DNA from: Altererythrobacter sp.
GTDB lineage: Bacteria > Pseudomonadota > Alphaproteobacteria > Sphingomonadales > Sphingomonadaceae
DNA length: 46,996 nucleotides
Assembly (NCBI GenBank): GCA_029265155.1
Contig: JAJUJV010000003.1
Coordinates: 1 to 46,996, forward strand
Reading direction: 5' to 3'
A program made the translations under genes and the position numbers. Shown piece after piece: positions 8,742 through 17,698 of the stretch (positions are counted from its first letter, which is position 1; each line of letters begins with the position of its first letter). Under the pieces are notes generated by a model that was not told where the DNA came from, ran no database searches, and was given only the letters and a program-made list of their open reading frames with translations.

Positions 8742-9392
8742 TCAGTTCCCTCCCGACTGCGAGCTCACCGCCGGAAGGCCTTCGGCGCCTGTCGGTTCTT
8801 GCTTGCGATAGCTCTGGATTGCTTTGGTCGAACTCATCACCACGGTCTCGCCGGTTCCCTCGGCGCCCTTCAACAGGTGCTCGGGATCGGCGATCATTGC
8901 GGCGAGGTTGCTATTGACGGCGCAGCCGTAGTTGTCGGCCGTGGCGTTCTCGAGATTGCTCGCGTGCTGGTCAGACCAGTCCGGGCAGCCCGGAACGTAG
9001 GCGCGCGAGCGGGTCACAACCACACGCACCATGCCGGGCTCGATGTGGCCGGCAGTTACCGACGCGCCATCGCTCAGCAGCAAGCCATGCCGCGCGGCGA
9101 TGGCAGCGACATCGGCGCGAACCGCCTCGCCAGCGAGTGAGCTGTCGAGGGCGACACGGTCGCCGTACCGCAGGTTCATCGTCTCGAACCACTCGGCCAG
9201 GCGCTGCTGCTCGGGCAGGGGCAGGCCGCCGGCGCCGCCGATCAGGTCGAGCGTGAAGTTGCTGCGCTCGACCACCGGCTGCTTGACGCTGTAGAGCGTG
9301 CGGTTGTTAGGCGTGTCGCCACAGGCAGACAGCGCCAGCCCCAGGGAGAATGCAACGGCGGCGGTGACCGCGGTGTTCTTGCGAATGGTCAT
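8742..9392 (-). CDS. cpaD: Tad pilus assembly lipoprotein CpaD
   Basis: Outer-membrane-linked pilus protein, 216 residues from the ATG at 9392. That start has AAAGGTG 7 nt upstream and gives a compact lipoprotein signal with lipobox LSAC (residues 21-24). A GTG at 9410, overlapping the cpaC stop, would add six residues. The mature part fits the CpaD family: an N-terminal region with GGLPLPEQQRLAEWFETM, a domain with RVVVTRSRAYVPGCPDWSD, and a C-terminal segment with NYGCAVNSNLAAMIADPEHL. CpaD proteins help the secretin CpaC in the outer membrane. Its place between cpaC and cpaE is the usual one. Confidence 0.88.
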   Translation of the reverse strand: MTIRKNTAVTAAVAFSLGLALSACGDTPNNRTLYSVKQPVVERSNFTLDLIGGAGGLPLPEQQRLAEWFETMNLRYGDRVALDSSLAGEAVRADVAAIAARHGLLLSDGASVTAGHIEPGMVRVVVTRSRAYVPGCPDWSDQHASNLENATADNYGCAVNSNLAAMIADPEHLLKGAEGTGETVVMSSTKAIQSYRKQEPTGAEGLPAVSSQSGGN

Positions 9393-9406
9393 CCTGATCA
9401 CCTTTC

Positions 9407-10987
9407 TCACTTGAGGCTGAAGCCGGGGGCGACGGCTTCGGCGCGCTGCTCGCCGCCGCCGGGTTGGCGGCGGTTGTCCGCGACCAGCGGGCTGCCGAAG
9501 GTCTCGCGGCTACTGATCTCGGGCAGCGGCGCTTCGTCCGCAGCGCGCGGCATCGGGCGGCGCTCGCCGGTGGGCATGCCGCTTTCGAGGTTGCCGAAGA
9601 ACTGTTCGCCCGCGGTCGCGGCGCGGAAGCCGTCGGTCGGCAGCACGATGTCGCTGTCGTTGACCGGCTTCACCAGATAAGGCGTGACGACGATCACGAG
9701 CTCGGTCTGGCCTTTGCGGAATTCGGTCGAGCGGAACAGGTTGCCCAGGATCGGGATGTCCCCGGCGCCCGGTGCCTTGTCGATCGTGTTCTGGGCGCTG
9801 TTGCTGAGCAGACCGGCAATCATGAAGCTCTGGCCGGAACCGAGTTCGACTGTCGTTTCGGCGCGGCGCACCGTCAATGCGGGAATCTGGAAGCTGTTGA
9901 GCGTTACCGCGCCCTGGTTCGATAGCTCTGACACTTCGGGGCGGACGCGGATCGAGATCCGGCCATTATCCAGGACCGTCGGCGCATAAGCCAGTGAAAC
10001 GCCGTACTTCTTGTATTCGATTGTGATCTGTCCGTCTTCTCCCGGCACGGGGATCGGGAACTCACCGCCCGCTAGGAACTCGGCCACTTCGCCCGACAGC
10101 GCCGTCAGGTTCGGCTCCGACAGCGTCGTCACCAGGCCGTGCGTTTCCGCCAAGTCGAGGGCGCCGAGGATGTCGAGCCCCAGGAACCGGCCGAGGCCGC
10201 CCAGTGTGGTGCCGCGGGTGTCGAGCGTGGGAATGGCCGGACCTGTGATTTCCGTGCCATCCGGCAGAATTCGGGTCACCTGGCCTGCGCCAGTTCCGAC
10301 CGCGATCGGGCCCTGCGGGCTCCAGGTCTGGCCCGGAGCCAGTGCGCGGCCGCGTCCGATGCCGAAGCGGAAGCCACCGGTGCCGTCGATCGTCGTCAGA
10401 TTGGCGCCCAGCGTGCGGACCAGCGAACGGTTCACTTCGGCGAAGCGGACGCGCAGGTTGATCTGCAGGGGTGTGGCCATCCGCAGGCGCGAGACCACGT
10501 TCGAGTTCTCGCCGACAAATGCTGCCACCAGCCGCTCGGCTTCAGCCGCATCTTCCGGAGCCGCAACGGTCCCGGTCAGCAGCACGGTGTTGGTGCCCAT
10601 CGTCGCCACGCGGATATCGGCTTCGGGCATCGCCAGCGCCAGCATCTGATCGATGCTGTCGATGTTCGATCCGACCCGCACATTTGCGGACCAGATGATG
10701 TCGCCGCTCGGGTTGCTGGCATAGACGGTGGTCTCGCCGCCGGCTTTGCCGAACACGTAGAGCTGCCGCTGCGATTTCACCTGAACGTCGGCCACTTCCT
10801 CGTTTGCGACGAAGATATCGGCCATGTTGCTGGGTACGGTGACCAGCTGGCCGCGCCCGATCGAAAGGACGATGTCCTGGGCGGGGCTGACCACGGACTG
10901 GGCGATCGCCGGCCCGATCGGAGCAGCGGCCAGCGGCGCGAGCGCGCAGGCGGCAATCAGCGCGGTTCTCAGAAGGCGGCTATGCAT
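9407..10987 (-). CDS. cpaC: Tad pilus outer-membrane secretin CpaC/RcpA
   Basis: Secretin that forms the outer-membrane pore of the Flp pilus, 526 residues from the ATG at 10987. AAGGGG lies 8 nt upstream, and a signal peptide follows with cleavage after AIA near residue 29. The reading frame is open 50 codons further upstream but without a signal. The N-terminal pilus domain carries GRGQLVTVPSNMADIFVANE, followed by a BON-like segment (AEADIRVATMGTNTVLLTG region) and the secretin domain with YGVSLAYAPTVLDNGRI and RVRPEVSELS. The C-terminal part includes GDIPILGNLFRS and LVIVVTPYLVKP, standard secretin motifs. It lies between cpaB and cpaD. Confidence 0.94.
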   Translation of the reverse strand: MHSRLLRTALIAACALAPLAAAPIGPAIAQSVVSPAQDIVLSIGRGQLVTVPSNMADIFVANEEVADVQVKSQRQLYVFGKAGGETTVYASNPSGDIIWSANVRVGSNIDSIDQMLALAMPEADIRVATMGTNTVLLTGTVAAPEDAAEAERLVAAFVGENSNVVSRLRMATPLQINLRVRFAEVNRSLVRTLGANLTTIDGTGGFRFGIGRGRALAPGQTWSPQGPIAVGTGAGQVTRILPDGTEITGPAIPTLDTRGTTLGGLGRFLGLDILGALDLAETHGLVTTLSEPNLTALSGEVAEFLAGGEFPIPVPGEDGQITIEYKKYGVSLAYAPTVLDNGRISIRVRPEVSELSNQGAVTLNSFQIPALTVRRAETTVELGSGQSFMIAGLLSNSAQNTIDKAPGAGDIPILGNLFRSTEFRKGQTELVIVVTPYLVKPVNDSDIVLPTDGFRAATAGEQFFGNLESGMPTGERRPMPRAADEAPLPEISSRETFGSPLVADNRRQPGGGEQRAEAVAPGFSLK

Positions 10988-11057
10988 CGGTGTGCCCCTT
11001 GCGTTCGTTTCGTTTGCCGTGGTGCGGCGCGTGGCGTGTCGGACGGTGATCATCGGA

Positions 11058-12146
11058 TCAGCGCAGCGTGCTGATGCCGGCCGACGCAGTGCGCGCGCCG
11101 GTGCCCATGGCTTGGCCTTGCCGGTCGAGCAGAGCACCGGCGCCGCGGCCGACAGGCTCCACCGAGGTTTCCTTGCCGCGGGTCACGCGAACCGTCGGTC
11201 CCTGCGGGACGGTGGGGGCCGCCAGCGCCGTGCCGTTCTCGACCACGACCGGCGTCGGAGCGCTGGCCCGCGGCATCGTGCTGCGCTGGAAGCGGGATAC
11301 GTCACCGCCCGTCACGTAAGTCGAAGCGCCTTCCTGCGGCCGCTTCATTGCCGTGCGCAACAGCCGCTCTTCGTCCTTCTTGGACACGTTCGCCGGCAGC
11401 TCGACGGCGCCCGAGGCGACGGCGCGCTCGAGCTCGGTCTGGTTGTCCGCGATCGAGCGCAGCGCCAGGCTGAGCGTGCCGATCGTCTCGGCGACCGCGA
11501 TCTTCTCGGCGATCCGCGGCGTGACTTCGAGCGTGACGGTGCGGAACTCGGTCACTTCGGTCTTGCCTTGGTCGTTGGTGGTGGTCTCGGTCGACTGGTC
11601 GGTGGCGAGCACGCGCAGGTTGCGCAGGATCGTCTCGGCCGCTTTCAACGAGGCGCCTTCTTCACCTTCGACTTCCTGGGTCAGCATGATGTCGACGTGG
11701 TCGCCGGGGAAGACGAAGCCGGCGACGCCGGTCTTGTCGGAAACCGAAATGGTTACAGCGCGCATGCCCGGACCCAGCGCCGCCGCGAGGAACCCGCGGT
11801 CGCCGGGGCTCACCAGCGAGCCCTGCGTGACCGGCTCGCCGGCGGTGATCGGATGACGCACCACCGTGCCGAGCAGCGTCTGCATGTCCGCTTCGCCGTC
11901 GATGAAATAGGCGTCCTGGACCATTTCCTTCGGCCAGAGCTGATAGCCGACGGCATCGGCGGTCAGGATCGTACCGACCGGCAGCGCCCGCTTGGCGACG
12001 AGCACTTTGGGCCCATCCTCCGCAGGCGCGGCGACCGCCTGAACTTCCGGAGCGGCTGCCCCCGCGAACATGCTCCGTGCCGCCATGGCGGTGCCGATCG
12101 CGATGACCAGCGCCCCGAGCAGCAGTACCAGCTTCTTCCTGTCCAT
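11058..12146 (-). CDS. cpaB: Tad pilus assembly protein CpaB/RcpC
   Basis: Periplasmic, membrane-anchored protein of the Flp pilus, 362 residues. A single N-terminal helix (KLVLLLGALVIAIGTAMAA) is followed by a SAF domain (VLVAKRALPVGTILTADAV, about 48-115) and the RcpC/CpaB core with PGMRAVTISVSDKTGVAGFV and PGDHVDIMLT. The last 100 residues are proline- and alanine-rich and probably disordered. RcpC proteins are thought to act with the secretin. The gene lies 74 nt after cpaA and 70 nt before the chosen cpaC start. Confidence 0.92.
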   Translation of the reverse strand: MDRKKLVLLLGALVIAIGTAMAARSMFAGAAAPEVQAVAAPAEDGPKVLVAKRALPVGTILTADAVGYQLWPKEMVQDAYFIDGEADMQTLLGTVVRHPITAGEPVTQGSLVSPGDRGFLAAALGPGMRAVTISVSDKTGVAGFVFPGDHVDIMLTQEVEGEEGASLKAAETILRNLRVLATDQSTETTTNDQGKTEVTEFRTVTLEVTPRIAEKIAVAETIGTLSLALRSIADNQTELERAVASGAVELPANVSKKDEERLLRTAMKRPQEGASTYVTGGDVSRFQRSTMPRASAPTPVVVENGTALAAPTVPQGPTVRVTRGKETSVEPVGRGAGALLDRQGQAMGTGARTASAGISTLR

Positions 12147-12220
12147 GGTGGATCAAGCCTTCTCAATGGTCCGAACGGAATGATTGCAGTCCCTTAGGGC
12201 CGCAGTGGTTAAAATCGGGT

Positions 12221-12733
12221 TCACCCCAAGGCTCCGGCGGCGAGCATGCCGGCCGGCGCGTAGGTGCTGCCCAGCACCCACAGTCCGGCCAGGGCAATCG
12301 CTACGCCGTAGGGAATCGCCAGCCTCTCGCGGCGCCGGCGCATCACGTGCCAGGCGCCGAAGACGATCGTCAGCAATCCGCCCAAGAGCGCCATGACGAT
12401 GACGAGCTGGAGGAACAGCATCGGCGGGATCCACAACGCCAGCGCGGTCAGCAGCTTGACGTCGCCGCCGCCCATCGCCCGCATCGCAAAGAGCGCGGCG
12501 AGGATGATGAAGGTCACCAGCGCCACCAGCAGCTGCATCGCCACGCTGTTCCGTGTCCACGGGTCGGCCCAGAGCGGCAGGTCGCTCGCCCACCAGAACA
12601 GCGGCGCGCCCAGTGCGATGGCGGCGTTGAGCCAGTTGCCGATCCGCCGGTGGCGCAAGTCGGTGGCCGCAGCCACCAGTAGCGCGACTGCCAGCGCGGC
12701 AAGCAGGCCATACATCAGCGGATTGTCCAGCAT
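12221..12733 (-). CDS. cpaA: prepilin peptidase CpaA (A24 family)
   Basis: Integral membrane aspartic protease that cuts the leader of Flp prepilins, 170 residues. I choose the ATG at 12733 (AGGGA about 5 nt upstream), although the frame stays open another 99 codons without membrane features. Both catalytic aspartates are visible: D25 in ATDLRHRRIGN and D91 in the GGGDVK form of the GxGD motif. There are about five to six hydrophobic helices and no N-methylase domain, as expected for Tad-type enzymes. It is the first gene of the operon. No flp pilin gene lies in the 174 nt upstream, where one is often found. Confidence 0.9.
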   Translation of the reverse strand: MLDNPLMYGLLAALAVALLVAAATDLRHRRIGNWLNAAIALGAPLFWWASDLPLWADPWTRNSVAMQLLVALVTFIILAALFAMRAMGGGDVKLLTALALWIPPMLFLQLVIVMALLGGLLTIVFGAWHVMRRRRERLAIPYGVAIALAGLWVLGSTYAPAGMLAAGALG

Positions 12734-12907
12734 CGAAATCCCTAGTCCCCCGGGGTTTCGTGCTAGCGCGTTGGGCTTACCAAACAGTAACCACGGCGGG
12801 CGAGACGGCATTAGCCACTTAACCAAGTCCCACCTGCGAGGTTGACGCCGCGGCCGATCGGGCGTTGTCGCAGGCCGGCCGCGACTCCGGGAGGGCAAAG
12901 CCCCATT

Positions 12908-14005
12908 GTGACAGAAGCCTACGACATTGCCGTGATCGGCGCCGGCATGGCCGGGGCCAGCGTCGCCGCCGAGCTGGCGCCGCACGCCCGCGTGCTCATC
13001 GCCGAAGCCGAGAGCCTCCCGGGCTATCACACCACCGGCCGCTCGGCCGCCTTCTGGGCCGAGTCATACGGCGGCCCTGCCGTGGTCCCGCTGACCTTGG
13101 CATCGGGCGCGTACTTGCGCGATCACGGCATGGTCGCGCCTCGGGGCGCGGTGCATCTCGCCCGGCCGCAGGACGATGCCGCCGTCGAAGCCTTCGTCGC
13201 CAGCTTCACCGGCACTGGCGTCGGCATAGAACTGCTGGACCGCACGGCGATCGAACGGCGGGTGCCGGGGCTGCGGCCCGAATGGACTCGCGCCGTGGCC
13301 GAGCCCGGCTGCGCCGACATCGACGTCGCCGCGCTGCACCAGCACTATCTTGCGCTCGCCCGGCGCGCCGGCGCCGAGCTGCGGACGGGCGCGCGACTCG
13401 AAGCCGCGGAGCGCAAAGGGGAGGGGTGGCGCCTATCCTTCGGCCGCGCCGGCGAAGTCCGCGCCCGAGTCCTGGTCGACGCAGCCGGCGCCTGGGCTGA
13501 CCCTGTCGCCAGCCTGGCCGGCGCCCGCCCGCTCGGCATCACCCCGCTGCGGCGGACCATCGCGCAGCTGCGCACCGACCCCGCCCCGCCAGCGGACTTG
13601 CCGCTGGTCCTCGACATCAACGGCGGCTTCTACTTCAAGCCGGAGAACGGCCGGCTATGGCTCAGCCCGCACGAGGAAACGCCGAGCCCGGCCTGCGATG
13701 CCGCCCCTGAAGAGCTGGACGTCGCCATCGCCATCGACCGCTTCCAGCAAGTGGTCGACTGGCGGATCGAAGCGGTCGAGCGCAAATGGGCCGGCCTGCG
13801 CAGCTTCGCGCCCGACCGGCTCCCGGTCTATGGCTTTGATCCGCAGTGCGAGGGCTTCTTCTGGTTCGCCGGGCAGGGCGGCTTCGGTATCCAGACCGCA
13901 CCGGCGGCCGCCAGACTTGCTGCCCAGTTGCTGCTCGGCCTACCGCGTGACGCGATGACCGAAGGGCTCGACGCCAGCCTCTACTCGCCCGCCCGCTTCG
14001 GCTGA
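12908..14005 (+). CDS. FAD-dependent oxidoreductase, DAO family
   Basis: Flavoprotein of 365 residues from a GTG at 12908. The frame is open 22 codons upstream, but the Rossmann fold begins right after this start. The dinucleotide motif GAGMAG is at 11-16 and the second acidic strand end (LIAEAE) lies near 35. Typical DAO-family segments follow: TTGRSAAFWAESYGG, DIDVAALHQHYLALARRAGAE, VLVDAAGAWADPVA, and near the end GFFWFAGQGGFGIQTAPA. Such enzymes oxidise amines or D-amino acids (D-amino acid dehydrogenase, glycine oxidase and relatives). Which substrate applies cannot be told. It stands alone, divergent from cpaA. Confidence 0.85.
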   Translation: MTEAYDIAVIGAGMAGASVAAELAPHARVLIAEAESLPGYHTTGRSAAFWAESYGGPAVVPLTLASGAYLRDHGMVAPRGAVHLARPQDDAAVEAFVASFTGTGVGIELLDRTAIERRVPGLRPEWTRAVAEPGCADIDVAALHQHYLALARRAGAELRTGARLEAAERKGEGWRLSFGRAGEVRARVLVDAAGAWADPVASLAGARPLGITPLRRTIAQLRTDPAPPADLPLVLDINGGFYFKPENGRLWLSPHEETPSPACDAAPEELDVAIAIDRFQQVVDWRIEAVERKWAGLRSFAPDRLPVYGFDPQCEGFFWFAGQGGFGIQTAPAAARLAAQLLLGLPRDAMTEGLDASLYSPARFG

Positions 14006-14536
14006 GGTAGCCCAAGACCCCGCTCGATCGTCATCCCAGCGAATGCGGGGACCCAGTCGGTCTAGGAGGTAACACAAGAACGCGGGCAAGCTGACCAGTC
14101 GGAGGAACCACGCATTTTCTCCATCTGCGTTGGGATCGGCAAATGAGTCATTCGATGATATCCGCGCCAGCGGCTGGTCATAGGTCGTATGCTGAAAGGC
14201 AGGAAACAGCCGCGACTGAGAAGAATCTGCACTTCATGTCGCGGCCCCACCATCGCCGCCGCTGTGTGAACTCGAGTCGGGACAATTCTCCTAAGAGAAA
14301 ACGCGTAGCCGGCGGCGACAAAGGGGGATTTGCAGGCGTGTATCGTCAGGGATGGGGTGGATGCTCGGCGGATTATCGCTCTGCGTGTTTGCTCGATCTT
14401 AACTATCACAAGCCGCAGAGAAGGCTGAAAGAAACCGCGAATTAAGCAAGTTGGCGTCTGAGCCATCCCGCTAAGTCATTAAACTCACTTGCAAAAGGCC
14501 CTTAAGGAGCGCCTCGTAGGTGACAGGAGGTGCGGC
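14006..14536. other. 531-bp non-coding region of lower GC
   Basis: Open frames on both strands here (for example 14143-14445 plus and 14062-14466 minus) lack recognisable domains, normal codon use or good ribosome sites, so I do not call them. Sampled stretches run at about 48-57% GC against about 65% nearby. It contains a REP-like sequence at its left end and an inverted repeat CCGCGAC/GTCGCGG (14210-14244) with an inner GAAG/CTTC match. It could hold a small RNA or a decayed gene. I could not identify a tRNA. Confidence 0.5.
14029..14055. repeat. REP-like dispersed palindrome, degenerate copy
   Basis: CGTCATCCCAGCGAATGCG followed by GGGACCCA resembles a short palindromic repeat (core CATCCCAGCGAA-GCTGGG) that I recall as common between genes in alphaproteobacteria. 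The copy is imperfect because the right arm has GCGGGG instead of GCTGGG. It lies just after the oxidoreductase stop codon. The family assignment is from memory. Confidence 0.4.
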
Positions 14537-15133
14537 ATGGGCCAGGCAACCGTCCATATCGTTTCGACACATACGAACGTCCGAGAGCATCTACGCAGCG
14601 CTGTGATCCAAGCCGGCGCGGAAGTGCATACATACGCTGAACTCCCGGCTTTGCTGGAGCAACCGATAAGCGCCGGCATCGCCCTGATCGAGGATGGGCG
14701 CCGCCCTGGGACGATCATCAAGCGGATTCGAGCGGCCGGCCGTGCACCGGTTCCGATTGTCCTGGCAGCGAAAGAACCGCGCACGGAGTGCGTCATCGCG
14801 GCCCTCACCGGCGGGGCACTCGACTACTTCGAAATTCCGGTCATGCCCCGCGACTTCGAGGAGCGCCTGACGGCGGCCATTGCCAAAGCGGAGAGGCAGC
14901 GGGCTCGGCACAGCGAGATCGAGGATGCCCGCGAACGCCTGAAACGCCTCAGCCAGCGCGAGCGGGAGGTTCTGGCACTGCTCTGCGAAGGACTGGCCAA
15001 CAAGCTCATCGCCCGGCGCCTCGGGATCAGTCCAAGGACCGTCGAGATCCACAGAGGCCATGCGATGGAAAAACTTGAGGCAGAGCACGCAGCCATAGCC
15101 ATTCGCGTGTGGCTTGCCGCGCAAGCACTCTAA
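14537..15133 (+). CDS. FixJ/NarL-like LuxR-type regulator with degenerate receiver
   Basis: DNA-binding regulator of 198 residues from the ATG at 14537, which has a near-perfect AGGAGGTG ribosome site; a TTG 16 codons upstream is much weaker. Residues 1-118 look like a FixJ-type receiver: hydrophobic strands VHIVS, GIALIED and PIVLAA, and a GALDYFEIPV segment. Key residues differ. The acidic pair after strand 1 is replaced by STHT, and the conserved lysine before proline (KP) is isoleucine (I100-P101). Only D53 could be a phosphoacceptor. A short helical linker leads to a normal LuxR/GerE helix-turn-helix (LSQREREVLALLCEGLANKL, then GISPRTVEIHR). It probably acts without standard phosphorylation. 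No partner kinase is nearby, and the target is unknown. Confidence 0.85.
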   Translation: MGQATVHIVSTHTNVREHLRSAVIQAGAEVHTYAELPALLEQPISAGIALIEDGRRPGTIIKRIRAAGRAPVPIVLAAKEPRTECVIAALTGGALDYFEIPVMPRDFEERLTAAIAKAERQRARHSEIEDARERLKRLSQREREVLALLCEGLANKLIARRLGISPRTVEIHRGHAMEKLEAEHAAIAIRVWLAAQAL

Positions 15134-15220
15134 GAGCTCAGCGCGCCGAAGGCCGTCCGCTACGAACTCGCTGCATGGCTCGTTCTAAGGACGGTGCACG
15201 TCATTGCAACGGCAGAAACC

Positions 15221-15658
15221 CTAAGCCCGCGCCGATTCCGCCTCCGCGCAGGCTAGCCGGTCCACCCGCTCGTTCTCCGGGTGTCCGGCGTGGCCTTTGA
15301 CCCATTCCCAGGTGATCTTGTGCGGCGCGGCGGCGGCGATCAGCTCGTGCCATAGGTCCTCGTTGCGCACCGGCTTCTTGCTGGCGTTGACCCAGCCTTT
15401 CTTCTGCCAGCCGTGGATCCACTTGGTCATGCCGTCAATCACGTAGCGGCTGTCGGAATGGATAGTGACCTCGCACGGCTCGATCAGCGCCTTCAGCCCC
15501 CGGATCACCGCGGTCATTTCCATGCGGTTGTTCGTGGTGTGCGGATCGCCGCCGCTCAGTTCCTTTTCGTGGCGCCCCATGCGCAGCAGCGCGGCCCAGC
15601 CACCGGGGCCCGGATTGCCCTTGCACGCCCCGTCGGTGAAGATGTCGACGCGTTTCAT
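15221..15658 (-). CDS. rnhA: ribonuclease HI
   Basis: Cuts the RNA strand of RNA-DNA hybrids, helping to remove replication primers and R-loops. The 145-residue length is standard. The four catalytic acidic residues are present: D9 ([14 protein letters not shown]), E47 (NNRMEMTA), D69 (HSDSRYV) and D133 (NERVDRLA), with H123 in the KGHAGH loop. The ATG overlaps the thrB stop codon by 4 nt (ATGA), so it is co-transcribed with thrB and ispH. A longer in-frame reading upstream is only the thrB shadow. Confidence 0.95.
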   Translation of the reverse strand: MKRVDIFTDGACKGNPGPGGWAALLRMGRHEKELSGGDPHTTNNRMEMTAVIRGLKALIEPCEVTIHSDSRYVIDGMTKWIHGWQKKGWVNASKKPVRNEDLWHELIAAAAPHKITWEWVKGHAGHPENERVDRLACAEAESARA

Positions 15659-16641
15659 GCGCTGGCCCGGCTCTGGCTTTCCCGGGCTGGAAAGGCCTGG
15701 TCGCTGCGCGTCGCATAGAACGACAGGCGACGGGCGAAATCCATCGGGTCCTTGCGAGTGACCAGGGCATCGGCCGGGGTGTGCAGCCAATCGTAGGCGC
15801 GCGTTGCCAGGAAGCGGATCGAAGCGCCGCGGGCGAGCAGCGGAAGCGCGCTCCACTCGGCATCGCTCAGTTCCCGGCGCGAACGGTAACCGGCAATCAG
15901 CGCGTCGCCGATCTCGGGATTGAAGCGCCCGTCGCGGCCGAAGCTCCACGCCGCGTGAGTCACCGCCAGGTCGTAGGCGGTGAGGTCGGTGCAGGCGAAG
16001 TAGAAGTCGATCAGTCCGCAGACCCTGTCGCCCAGCAGCAGGACGTTGTCGGGGAACAAGTCGGCATGGATGACGGAGCGGGGCAGGTCATGAGGCCAAT
16101 GCCCCGACAGGTGCGCCAGCTCGGCGGCGACCAGCGCCGGCAGCTCCGGATCGATCGAGCGCAAACCGTCCTCGCCGCAGTCGGCAAACAGCTCGCGCCA
16201 TTGCGGCAGGGCCATCGCGTTGGCCCGCTCGCCGGGAAAGTCGGCGGCGTCGATATGCAATCCGGCCAGTGCCTCGCCAACGGCACGCGCCTGGGCCGGA
16301 TTGGGCGCATCCACCGAGACGCCGGGCAGGAACTCGATCAGCGCCACGGCTTTGCCTCCGACCATCCGGAAGGCGGCCCCCGTGCGGTCGTGAATGGTGC
16401 GGGGCACCGGGCTGCCCCGCTCGGACAAGTGGTCGAGCAGTCCGAGGAAGAACGGCAGATCGGCCACGTCGACCCGCGCTTCGTACATCGTCAGGATGTA
16501 ACGGCCTTCGGTGGTCTCGATCAGCCAGTTGGAGTTGGACACCCCTTCGGCGATACCTTTGGCCGAAGTCAGTTCGCCGACATCGTATTCGGCGATCAGC
16601 TCCGCCAGCTCGGCGGCCGACAACGTGGTGTAAACGGCCAT
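15655..16641 (-). CDS. thrB: homoserine kinase, aminoglycoside phosphotransferase type
   Basis: Phosphorylates homoserine in threonine synthesis. The 328-residue protein belongs to the APH-fold ThrB found in alphaproteobacteria, not the GHMP type of enterics. Diagnostic parts are the N-terminal [20 protein letters not shown], the catalytic loop [13 protein letters not shown], and the metal-binding [19 protein letters not shown]. It starts 7 nt after ispH and overlaps rnhA by 4 nt, giving an ispH-thrB-rnhA operon. Confidence 0.94.
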   Translation of the reverse strand: MAVYTTLSAAELAELIAEYDVGELTSAKGIAEGVSNSNWLIETTEGRYILTMYEARVDVADLPFFLGLLDHLSERGSPVPRTIHDRTGAAFRMVGGKAVALIEFLPGVSVDAPNPAQARAVGEALAGLHIDAADFPGERANAMALPQWRELFADCGEDGLRSIDPELPALVAAELAHLSGHWPHDLPRSVIHADLFPDNVLLLGDRVCGLIDFYFACTDLTAYDLAVTHAAWSFGRDGRFNPEIGDALIAGYRSRRELSDAEWSALPLLARGASIRFLATRAYDWLHTPADALVTRKDPMDFARRLSFYATRSDQAFPARESQSRASA

Positions 16642-16648
16642 GCGCGGA

Positions 16649-17623
16649 CTACGAGATCAGCTGCCGCGGCAGCTTGAACACCATGTTTTCTTCCGCCGTG
16701 ACGACGGCCTTCTCTTCGACCGCGCGCCATTGGCCCAGTCGGGCGACGACTTCGCGGACCAGCTCTTCCGGGGCGGAGGCGCCTGCGGTCAGGCCCAGCG
16801 CCTCTACACCGTCCAGCCATTCCGGGTCGATGTCCGCGGCGCGCTGGATCAGCCGCGCCGGCTTGCCGAGACGCTGCGCCACTTCGACCAGGCGAACCGA
16901 ATTCGACGAATTCGGCGCGCCGATCACCAGCACGAGATCGCTGCCGGCCGCTACTTCCTTGACCGCCGCCTGGCGGTTCGAGGTGGCATAGCAGATATCG
17001 TCCGCTTTCGGGCCGACGATCTGGGGGAAGCGGGCCTTGAGGGCGGCAATGATGTCCGCCGTGTCGTCCACTGACAGCGTCGTCTGGGTAAGAAAGGCGA
17101 GCGGCGTTTCGGCGGAAAACTCCAGCGCTTCGGCTTCGGCTACAGTCTCGATCACCGTCATCTGCCCGTCCGGCACTTGGCCGAACGTGCCGACCGCTTC
17201 GGGGTGGCCGCGATGACCGATGAAGACGATGTGGCGGCCCGCTTCGACCTGCCGCTCCGCCTGGCGGTGAACCTTGCTCACCAGCGGGCAGGTGGCGTCG
17301 AGATAGTCGAGCTGGCGCCGCTCGGCTTCGGCCGGGACCGATTTCGGCACGCCGTGAGCGCTGAACACCACCGGCACGCCGTCGGGCACTTCGTCCAGCT
17401 CTTCGACGAACACCGCACCCTTGGCTTTCAGGCTTTCGACCACGTACCGATTGTGGACGATCTCGTGCCGGACATAGACCGGCGCACCGTAGCGTTCGAT
17501 CGCGCGCTCGACGATCTCGATGGCCCGGTCGACACCGGCACAAAAACCGCGCGGCGCTGCAATCAGCACCGTCAGCGGCGGCTTTGCCTCAGCGGCGGCC
17601 GGCTGCTGAAAGGGGGCGTTCAT
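16649..17623 (-). CDS. ispH: 4-hydroxy-3-methylbut-2-enyl diphosphate reductase
   Basis: Last enzyme of the MEP isoprenoid pathway, an iron-sulfur protein making IPP and DMAPP. Three cluster cysteines are in their usual contexts: [11 protein letters not shown] near the N-terminus, [11 protein letters not shown], and [17 protein letters not shown] and GAPNSSNS are also conserved. I prefer the ATG at 17623 (324 residues, AGAGG upstream) over a GTG two codons earlier at 17629. A short proline/alanine-rich leader precedes the conserved domain. It heads the ispH-thrB-rnhA operon and is divergent from a lipoprotein gene. Confidence 0.96.
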   Translation of the reverse strand: MNAPFQQPAAAEAKPPLTVLIAAPRGFCAGVDRAIEIVERAIERYGAPVYVRHEIVHNRYVVESLKAKGAVFVEELDEVPDGVPVVFSAHGVPKSVPAEAERRQLDYLDATCPLVSKVHRQAERQVEAGRHIVFIGHRGHPEAVGTFGQVPDGQMTVIETVAEAEALEFSAETPLAFLTQTTLSVDDTADIIAALKARFPQIVGPKADDICYATSNRQAAVKEVAAGSDLVLVIGAPNSSNSVRLVEVAQRLGKPARLIQRAADIDPEWLDGVEALGLTAGASAPEELVREVVARLGQWRAVEEKAVVTAEENMVFKLPRQLIS

Positions 17624-17698
17624 CCGCACGCCTCTAGCTGTTGTCGCTGCCTAACGAAAGGGCTAGGGGCTGCGGCTCCATTTGGACGAGGATTTGGA

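Noticed and set aside
12734..13030. N-terminal extension of the cpaA frame
   Set aside because: It has no membrane segments or ribosome site; the ATG at 12733 begins the first helix.
14143..14445. 100-codon open frame in the non-coding gap, plus strand
   Set aside because: No ribosome site, no domain, unusual composition rich in R, H and S, and the region is of lower GC.
14062..14466. 134-codon open frame in the same gap, minus strand
   Set aside because: No domain or ribosome site. A tRNA-like reading of its middle did not give a T-loop or a full cloverleaf.
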